Shown piece by piece: positions 14,454-19,000 of a stretch of DNA of 19,000 nt. Source of the DNA: Acidiferrobacteraceae bacterium (lineage in GTDB: Bacteria > Pseudomonadota > Gammaproteobacteria > Acidiferrobacterales > Acidiferrobacteraceae); assembly GCA_027343725.1 (NCBI GenBank), contig DAHWKH010000017.1:1-19000 (forward strand), given 5' to 3'. The translations under genes were made by a program, and so were the position numbers. How positions within the stretch are numbered: position 1 is the stretch's first letter; the number at the start of each line of letters is the position of its first letter. The notes beneath the pieces are model-generated. The model made no database searches, was not told the DNA's origin, and worked only from the letters and a program-made list of their open reading frames with translations.

Positions 14454-15212
14454 TCAGCGTGCGTCCGGGTCAGGGCTGTGGCTTGCGCTGATGGCGGCGT
14501 GGGCGCGCTCGGCGAGATCGCGCACGCTGGCGGCGTCGGGCGCTTGGGCCGCGAGAAAGCGCAACTCGACGGCGAAGGTGCCGCGCGCACGCAGCACGCG
14601 CCACAAGTGCCCAACGAGCGTGTCCTCGCCCACGAACGGGGCGGCGGGGTGCACGAGGCGGCCGGCCCCCGGGTAGCACACATCCACCGGCTGGATCGGG
14701 CAGTGGGCGAGGGCGGCGGCGCCGAAGAGGCGCGCATGGAAATGCGCGATCGCGGTCCCGTCGGTCGATGTGCCCTCGGGGAACAGGAAGACAGTGTGGC
14801 CGGCTTTCAGGGTCTCGGCCATGCGGGTTTCGACCTCGGCCGAGGCCTTACGGTCCCCGCGCTTGATGTAATAGGTCCCCGCCTGGGCGGCGAGCCAGCC
14901 GATGAGCGGCCAGGAGGCGATTTCCGCCTTGGCGACGAAGTGCCCTGGGGCGAGCGCCCCGATCGCCGGGATGTCGAGCCACGAGATGTGGTTGGCGACG
15001 ATGAGCGCACAGTGTTGCGGGACGGGCCCGACCACGCGCAAGCGCACGCCGAGGAGGCGCAAGACCGTCCGGTGCCACCAACGCACGATGCCGCGGCCGG
15101 CGCGGGTGTCGGTCAGGGATTGCGCTGGTGCGGTGATGGCGATCAGGGCGCCGAGCAAGGCGTGCGCGACCAACGCCAACAGGCGGACGAGGGCGCCGCC
15201 GGGGATCTTCAC
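14454..15212 (-). CDS. olsA: 1-acyl-glycerol-3-phosphate acyltransferase-type protein, probable OlsA
   Basis: A 252-residue PlsC-family acyltransferase. The catalytic H75-x4-D80 box (NHISWLD) is present, followed by KAEIASWPLIG, YYIKRGDR and the phosphate-binding FPEGTSTDG (144-152). A hydrophobic N-terminal segment (about 8-28) anchors it to the membrane. It starts with GTG overlapping the stop of the upstream olsB-like gene (GTGA, 15212-15209). That coupling suggests it is the O-acyltransferase converting lyso-ornithine lipid to ornithine lipid, not the general PlsC, although the domain alone cannot separate the two. It converges on the DUF2892 unit, with the terminator between them. Confidence 0.85.
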   Translation of the reverse strand: MKIPGGALVRLLALVAHALLGALIAITAPAQSLTDTRAGRGIVRWWHRTVLRLLGVRLRVVGPVPQHCALIVANHISWLDIPAIGALAPGHFVAKAEIASWPLIGWLAAQAGTYYIKRGDRKASAEVETRMAETLKAGHTVFLFPEGTSTDGTAIAHFHARLFGAAALAHCPIQPVDVCYPGAGRLVHPAAPFVGEDTLVGHLWRVLRARGTFAVELRFLAAQAPDAASVRDLAERAHAAISASHSPDPDAR

Positions 15213-15985
15213 GCGACGTGTTGTTTATGGGGTCTGCAAGCGCGCGCGAGCAGGCGCTCGAGATAACTGTGGTCGAAGCGTTTGCGGAACAGAACGATGA
15301 GGACGTCCGCGACGTCGAATTCCGGGTCGAAGCACGGCGCCCCGCCGACGTAGGCCCCCAGGCGGATATAGGTGCGCAGGAGGGCCGGCGTCGCCCCGTC
15401 GTCGTCGGCGTCCCCGCCCTGCGGGTCGTGGGCGTCCGGAAAGGGGTTGCGTGGCGCCACGCGCACCGGCTCCGGGCAGCCGTGTTGCCGGATCAGGGTG
15501 GCGACCGAACGTAAGGCCTGCGCGCGCGCGGGTTTGAGCGGCACGCTGCCGCAGCCGATCAGATAATCGAACGCGTAATGCTCCATGAACCGGGCGAGCC
15601 CGAGGAGCAGCAGGGTGATGGCCGGCCCACGGCGATAATCGACGTGCACGCAGGTGCGCCCGACCTCCATGACGCGCCCGTTCAGCGCGCGGATCGGCGC
15701 GAGGTCGAATTCGTTCTCCGAGTAGAATCCCCCGCAGCGTCGAGCGGCGTCGTCCGTGAGGATCCGGGAGTAGGCCACGATCGGGCCGCGGTCCTCGCGC
15801 ACGATCATGTGCGTGCAGTGGGGATCGAAGTGATCCGAGTCGGACTGCGTGTTTCGGTTGCCGATAGCGGCCCCGAGTTCATGCGCGAACACTTGGTAGC
15901 GGAGTCGTTGCGCCTCGGCGATATCATCAGCCGTTTCCGCGAATCCCACGCGCAACGACTGCCCCGTTAAGCCCTCGATATTCAT
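15209..15985 (-). CDS. olsB: GNAT-like N-acyltransferase, probable OlsB (ornithine lipid synthesis)
   Basis: A 258-residue protein of the Acetyltransf_5/OlsB group (PF13444), which transfers a 3-hydroxyacyl chain from ACP to the alpha-amino group of ornithine. Typical segments are RLRYQVFAHELGA (28-40), YSRILTDDAAR, FYSENEFDL (87-95), VMEVGRTCVHVDYRRG (105-120) and, near the end, LLRTYIRLGAYVGGAP with FDPEFDVADVLIVLF. A short acidic stretch (HDPQGGDADDDGAT, around 190-205) interrupts the less conserved part. ATG 15985 follows AGGAC. Coupling to an olsA-like gene supports phosphate-free ornithine lipids in the membrane, often used under phosphate or acid stress; this is inference from family and context. 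Related 'hemolysin-like' acyltransferases remain an alternative. Confidence 0.82.
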   Translation of the reverse strand: MNIEGLTGQSLRVGFAETADDIAEAQRLRYQVFAHELGAAIGNRNTQSDSDHFDPHCTHMIVREDRGPIVAYSRILTDDAARRCGGFYSENEFDLAPIRALNGRVMEVGRTCVHVDYRRGPAITLLLLGLARFMEHYAFDYLIGCGSVPLKPARAQALRSVATLIRQHGCPEPVRVAPRNPFPDAHDPQGGDADDDGATPALLRTYIRLGAYVGGAPCFDPEFDVADVLIVLFRKRFDHSYLERLLARACRPHKQHVA

Positions 15986-16059
15986 GTCCTGCGCTCGAAC
16001 TCCTGTGCCCAGCCGGTGTCCCCGCTAAGCTACTGTCAGGCCACGGTGTCGTCAAGCGC

Positions 16060-16653
16060 TCAGCGGCAGTAAAACTGCAAGCGGGTCTCGCCGAGTTCCA
16101 AAAGGTCGCCGGATTCCAGTATGCGCCCGCCCGCGAGCACCGCTTTGCCGTTGCACAAGACGGGGCCAGGTTCGAGGTCGGCCATGAGGGTGTAGCGCTC
16201 GCCTTTGCGCGTGATCAAGGCCGTCGAGCGGCCACTTTTGCCGAGGTGGGTGATCGTGGCCGTCAGATCGATGCGCTTTCCGCTATTCGGGCCGCTCAGG
16301 ATGAAGAGGGCGGCCCCGGACGGGGGGGTGTCCGGGGATTCGTCCGCCGGATGGCCCTCATCCTCCCCGAAGATCAGGGTGTATTTGCCGATCACGATCT
16401 GGTCACCGTGTTTCAGGTGATGTTTGCGCGTGCGGCGATTGTTGATGTAGGTCCCGTTGGTGCTGTCGAGGTCCTTCAGGAACGAATCCTGGCCGACGGT
16501 GAAGATGTTGGCGTGGTCGGCGCTCACGGCCGCGTCTTCGAGCACCAAGCCGTGCGTGCGCCGGCGTCCGATGGAAAAGTCCCCTTGCGGCACCGACAGC
16601 TGTTTGACGACGGCTTCGTTGAGTTTGACGATAAGGCTCGGCATTCGGTCCAC
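16060..16653 (-). CDS. Tandem FHA-domain protein
   Basis: A 197-residue protein with two forkhead-associated domains and no other domain. Domain 1 (about 5-95) has the phosphothreonine-binding residues: G29-R30 in FSIGRRRTH, S45 and H47 in VSADHA, and N66 in LDSTNGTYINN. Domain 2 (about 115-197) starts with FILSGPNSGKRIDL and keeps the fold's spacing (HLGKSGRS, ITRKGERY, CNGKAVLAGG) but lacks the S-x-x-H and STNGT residues, so it probably cannot bind phosphothreonine in the usual way. The GTG start at 16653 has a strong GGAAGGAGG; an ATG 9 bases later is the alternative. It lies 37 bp after dapE. No Ser/Thr kinase, phosphatase or secretion gene is nearby, so its partner is unknown. Confidence 0.85.
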   Translation of the reverse strand: MDRMPSLIVKLNEAVVKQLSVPQGDFSIGRRRTHGLVLEDAAVSADHANIFTVGQDSFLKDLDSTNGTYINNRRTRKHHLKHGDQIVIGKYTLIFGEDEGHPADESPDTPPSGAALFILSGPNSGKRIDLTATITHLGKSGRSTALITRKGERYTLMADLEPGPVLCNGKAVLAGGRILESGDLLELGETRLQFYCR

Positions 16654-16690
16654 GGATCCCCTCCTTCCATTATAGACGAAGTCCGAGACG

Positions 16691-17821
16691 TCACATGGCC
16701 AGGGTCCGCTCCAGGGTCCTGAGATAGATCTCGGTCAGGCGTTCCAGGTCGGCGGCCACGACGGCCTCGTTCACTTTATGAATAGAGCCGTTTAGGGGCC
16801 CGAATTCAAGCACCTGGGCACCAAAGGTCGCAACGAACCGACCATCGGACGTGCCGCCCCCGGTTGAAAAGGCCGGCGTCACGCCGGTCACCGCCTGGAC
16901 GCTCGCTTGCAGCGCCGCGCGCAACGTCCCGTCCGGGGTCAGGAAGGGCTCGCCGGAGAGCCGCCAATCGAGGGTATAGCGCAGCCCGTGCCGGGCCAGC
17001 AGGGCCTCGATGCGCTCGCGCAAAAGCGGCGCCGGCGTTTTCGGGCCATAGCGGAGGTTGAAGAGGGCGCGCAGCGTGCCCGGGATCACGTTGTCGGCGC
17101 CGGTCCCCGCGTGGATGTTCGAGAACTGGAGGCGTGTGGCGGGGAAATCCGCGTCGCCCGCGTCCCACACCTCGTCGACGAGCGCTGCGAGCGCGGGCGC
17201 GAAGCGCGAGATCGGGTTCTCGCACAGCTCCGGGTAGGCGATATGCCCCTGGACCCCGTGGATGGTCAGATCCCCGCTCAAGGAGCCGCGGCGACCGTGT
17301 TTCACGGTATCGCCGAAGAGCGTGCCACACGAGGGCTCCCCCACGAGACAATAGCGGATCCGCTCGCCCCGCTCGGCGAGTCGCGCGAGGACCTTCACGG
17401 TGCCGTCGCGCGCGACCCCCTCTTCGTCGGAGGTCAGCAACAAGGCGACGGTCCCGGGGTGGTCGGGGTGGCGGGCGACGAACCGCGACAGGGCCACGAC
17501 GAAGGACGCGACTGAGCCCTTCATATCGGCCGCGCCCCGCCCGTAGAGCAGGCCGTCGCGGATGGTGGGCGCAAACGGCGGGCTCGTCCATTCGCCGAGC
17601 GGTCCCGGCGGCACGACGTCGGTGTGCCCCAGGCACACGAACAGCGGCTCCCCGCGGCCGTGATGCGCCCAGAGATTGTCGACCGCCCCGAAGCGCAGGC
17701 GCTCGATCGCGAAACCCACCCTTTCGAGACGCTCGGCGATGTGATCCTGGCAGCCGCCGTCCTCGGGCGTGACCGACGGCCGCCTGATGAGGTCCATGGC
17801 GAGCGCGAGCGTCTCGTCCAT
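16691..17821 (-). CDS. dapE: Succinyl-diaminopimelate desuccinylase DapE
   Basis: A 376-residue di-zinc M20 peptidase-family enzyme that cleaves N-succinyl-LL-2,6-diaminopimelate to LL-diaminopimelate and succinate for lysine and peptidoglycan. Metal ligands and catalytic residues are in place: H66 and D68 (LGHTDVVPPG), D99 (GRGAADMKG), E133/E134 (TSDEEG), E162 (GEPS) and H348 (SIHKVNE). The dimerisation domain lies at about 180-290 (KHGRRGSLSGDLTIHGVQGHIAYP). Length equals the family norm. The ATG follows the dapD stop with no spacer (TGAATG), so translation is coupled. Confidence 0.96.
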   Translation of the reverse strand: MDETLALAMDLIRRPSVTPEDGGCQDHIAERLERVGFAIERLRFGAVDNLWAHHGRGEPLFVCLGHTDVVPPGPLGEWTSPPFAPTIRDGLLYGRGAADMKGSVASFVVALSRFVARHPDHPGTVALLLTSDEEGVARDGTVKVLARLAERGERIRYCLVGEPSCGTLFGDTVKHGRRGSLSGDLTIHGVQGHIAYPELCENPISRFAPALAALVDEVWDAGDADFPATRLQFSNIHAGTGADNVIPGTLRALFNLRYGPKTPAPLLRERIEALLARHGLRYTLDWRLSGEPFLTPDGTLRAALQASVQAVTGVTPAFSTGGGTSDGRFVATFGAQVLEFGPLNGSIHKVNEAVVAADLERLTEIYLRTLERTLAM

Positions 17822-18640
17822 TCAGATATCCCGCAGCAGTTCGTTGATCCCGACCTTGCTGCGCGTCTTGGCGTCCACCTGCTTGACGATCACCGCGCAA
17901 TAGAGGCTGTGGCTGCCGTCCTTCGCGGGCAAGGAACCGGAGACCACCACCGAGCCCGCCGGCACCCGCCCGTAGAGGATCTCGCCGCTCTCGCGGTGCA
18001 GGATCCGGGTGCTCTGACCGATAAAGACCCCCATGGAAATGACGCTGCCGCGTTCCACGATCACGCCTTCCACGATCTCCGATCGCGCCCCGATGAAGCA
18101 ATCGTCCTCGATGATGGTGGGGGCCGCCTGCAGGGGTTCGAGGACGCCGCCGATGCCGACGCCGCCGCTCAAATGGACGTTCTTGCCGATCTGCGCGCAC
18201 GACCCGACCGTCGCCCACGTGTCCACCATCGTCCCGCTGTCGACATAGGCCCCGATGTTGACGTAGGAGGGCATGAGCACGGTCTGGGGCGCGATGTAGG
18301 CCCCGCGCCGCACGGCCGCCGGCGGGACCACGCGCAGGCCTGCCTCGCGGAAGCGATGCGAGTCGTAGTCGGCGAACTTCGAGGGGACCTTGTCGTAATA
18401 TTGCGCGTCCGCGCCCTTGATGAGCGCGTTGTCCTCCATGCGGAAGGACAGGAGGACCGCCATTTTGACCCACTCGTTCACCCGCCAGCCCGATTCACCG
18501 GGTTCGGCGACGCGCAAGGCCCCGCGATCGAGGTCCTCGATGACGCTTTGCACCGCATCCTTCAGGGGCGTTTCGACGCTCCTCGGGGTGATCGTTGCGC
18601 GCTGCTCGAAGGCGGCTTCAATGAGCTTTTGACGTGACAT
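17822..18640 (-). CDS. dapD: Tetrahydrodipicolinate N-succinyltransferase DapD
   Basis: A 272-residue enzyme (E. coli 274) that adds a succinyl group from succinyl-CoA to tetrahydrodipicolinate. The N-terminal 100 residues are the usual helical domain (WRVNEWVKMAVLLSFRMEDN). Residues of about 105-235 form the left-handed beta helix of hexapeptide repeats, e.g. RRGAYIAPQTVLMPSYVNIGA, VDTWATVGSCAQIGKNVHLSGGVGIGG and DDCFIGARSEIVEGVIVERG. The C-terminal LPAKDGSHSLYCAVIVKQVD is typical. Its 5' end overlaps the 3' end of dapC by 23 bases and its stop touches the dapE start, so dapC-dapD-dapE is one coupled operon. Confidence 0.96.
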   Translation of the reverse strand: MSRQKLIEAAFEQRATITPRSVETPLKDAVQSVIEDLDRGALRVAEPGESGWRVNEWVKMAVLLSFRMEDNALIKGADAQYYDKVPSKFADYDSHRFREAGLRVVPPAAVRRGAYIAPQTVLMPSYVNIGAYVDSGTMVDTWATVGSCAQIGKNVHLSGGVGIGGVLEPLQAAPTIIEDDCFIGARSEIVEGVIVERGSVISMGVFIGQSTRILHRESGEILYGRVPAGSVVVSGSLPAKDGSHSLYCAVIVKQVDAKTRSKVGINELLRDI

Positions 18641-19000
18641 GAGGCGTCCTTAAGGCAAGGGATTCGACATAGGCGCGCAGCCGCGTGAGGCCTTCACGGC
18701 ACTCCGCGCGCGGCCCGACGAGCGCAAGCCGCACATAGCCCGCGCCGGGGTCACCGTGGTCGCTTGCGCGCGAGAGATAGCGCCCGGGCAGGGCCAGGAC
18801 GTGGTGTTCGGCGAACAGGCCGGCGACGAAGGCCTCGTCGTCGATCGGCGTCCGCAGCCAGAGGTAAAACCCCCCGGCGGGGCGTTCGATCGGCAGGACA
18901 TCGCCGAGGATCGCGCGCGCGTCGTCGAACTTCTCGCGGTACTGGGCGCGGTTGGCGCGCACATGGGCCTCGTCCTGCAAGGCCGCGATCGCCGCCTTGT
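18618..19000 (-). CDS. dapC: Succinyldiaminopimelate transaminase DapC, 3' part
   Basis: The C-terminal 126 residues of a class I PLP aminotransferase, open at the right edge of the window. The segments RERAQYREKF-like RANRAQYREKFDDA, PAGGFYLWLRTPIDDEAFVAGLF, VLALPGRYLSR and GAGYVRLALVGPRAECREGL are typical of DapC, the proteobacterial enzyme making N-succinyl-diaminopimelate from the 6-oxo precursor with glutamate. In this part the conserved arginine that binds the substrate carboxylate is expected in YVRLAL. The PLP lysine lies outside the window. The last 23 bases overlap dapD, which supports the assignment over other aminotransferases. Confidence 0.88.
   Translation of the reverse strand, partial: KAAIAALQDEAHVRANRAQYREKFDDARAILGDVLPIERPAGGFYLWLRTPIDDEAFVAGLFAEHHVLALPGRYLSRASDHGDPGAGYVRLALVGPRAECREGLTRLRAYVESLALRTPHVTSKAH

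Noticed and set aside
16669..16674. Perfect TATAAT on the minus strand upstream of the FHA gene
   Set aside because: A start 7 bases downstream would fall inside the Shine-Dalgarno, and no -35 is present at proper spacing; it could still give a very short leader, so only the strong promoter call is rejected.
16806..18473. 555-codon minus-strand frame across dapE and dapD
   Set aside because: It is out of frame with two unmistakable enzymes and composed of arginine/glycine/proline-rich shadow sequence.

Overview
The window looks like chromosome of a GC-rich gammaproteobacterium, most likely a sulfur-oxidising chemolithotroph. The inference rests on a soeABC-type cytoplasmic sulfite dehydrogenase, the DapC/DapD/DapE succinylase branch of lysine and diaminopimelate synthesis, YheS-type ABC-F and OlsB/OlsA families, and the high GC of all but the first 1.6 kb. 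The genus cannot be fixed from the sequence alone.

Layout. Positions 1-1611 form a less GC-rich accessory patch. It holds two decayed HigA-like antitoxin remnants (one with a clear -2 frameshift), an intact PIN-toxin/ribbon-helix-helix antitoxin pair and otherwise unassigned DNA. The patch abuts the 3' end of a tRNA-Pro(GGG) gene on the minus strand (1612-1688), a classic integration boundary, although no element ends or integrase are visible. From 1822 the core resumes with a YheS-like ABC-F ATPase whose predicted promoter puts the transcript start on the ATG. Convergent with it is a seven-gene minus-strand run, soeA-soeB-soeC-moaC-moaA-moaD-moaE (10483 down to 3660). This joins a molybdenum oxidoreductase to the enzymes that make its molybdopterin.

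A 179-bp AT-richer divergent region carrying a palindrome separates soeA from a fumarylacetoacetate-hydrolase-family enzyme (+). Next come a class I methyltransferase and an ArsR-like regulator with a histone-like basic tail (both -), then a CysQ-type phosphatase and a tiny YgaP/DUF2892 membrane protein with its own extended -10 promoter and a strong terminator (both +).

The last part is all minus strand. It has an olsB-olsA pair for ornithine-lipid synthesis, a protein with tandem FHA domains, and the dapC-dapD-dapE cluster, with dapC running off the right edge. The FHA gene lies 37 bp downstream of dapE and could be co-transcribed with it.

How the genes work together: electrons from sulfite (or a related sulfur substrate) would pass from the SoeA Mo/Fe-S centre through the SoeB clusters to SoeC and quinone. 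MoaA/C make cyclic pyranopterin monophosphate and MoaD/E convert it to molybdopterin for SoeA. CysQ disposes of PAP, which arises with sulfite in assimilatory sulfate reduction. The rest is housekeeping (translation factor, lipids, lysine/peptidoglycan precursors). I found no CRISPR array, prophage, intact transposon or convincing new multi-gene defence system. The most unusual points are the toxin-antitoxin graveyard beside the tRNA, the predicted leaderless ABC-F mRNA, the soe/FAH palindrome and the basic-tailed ArsR protein.
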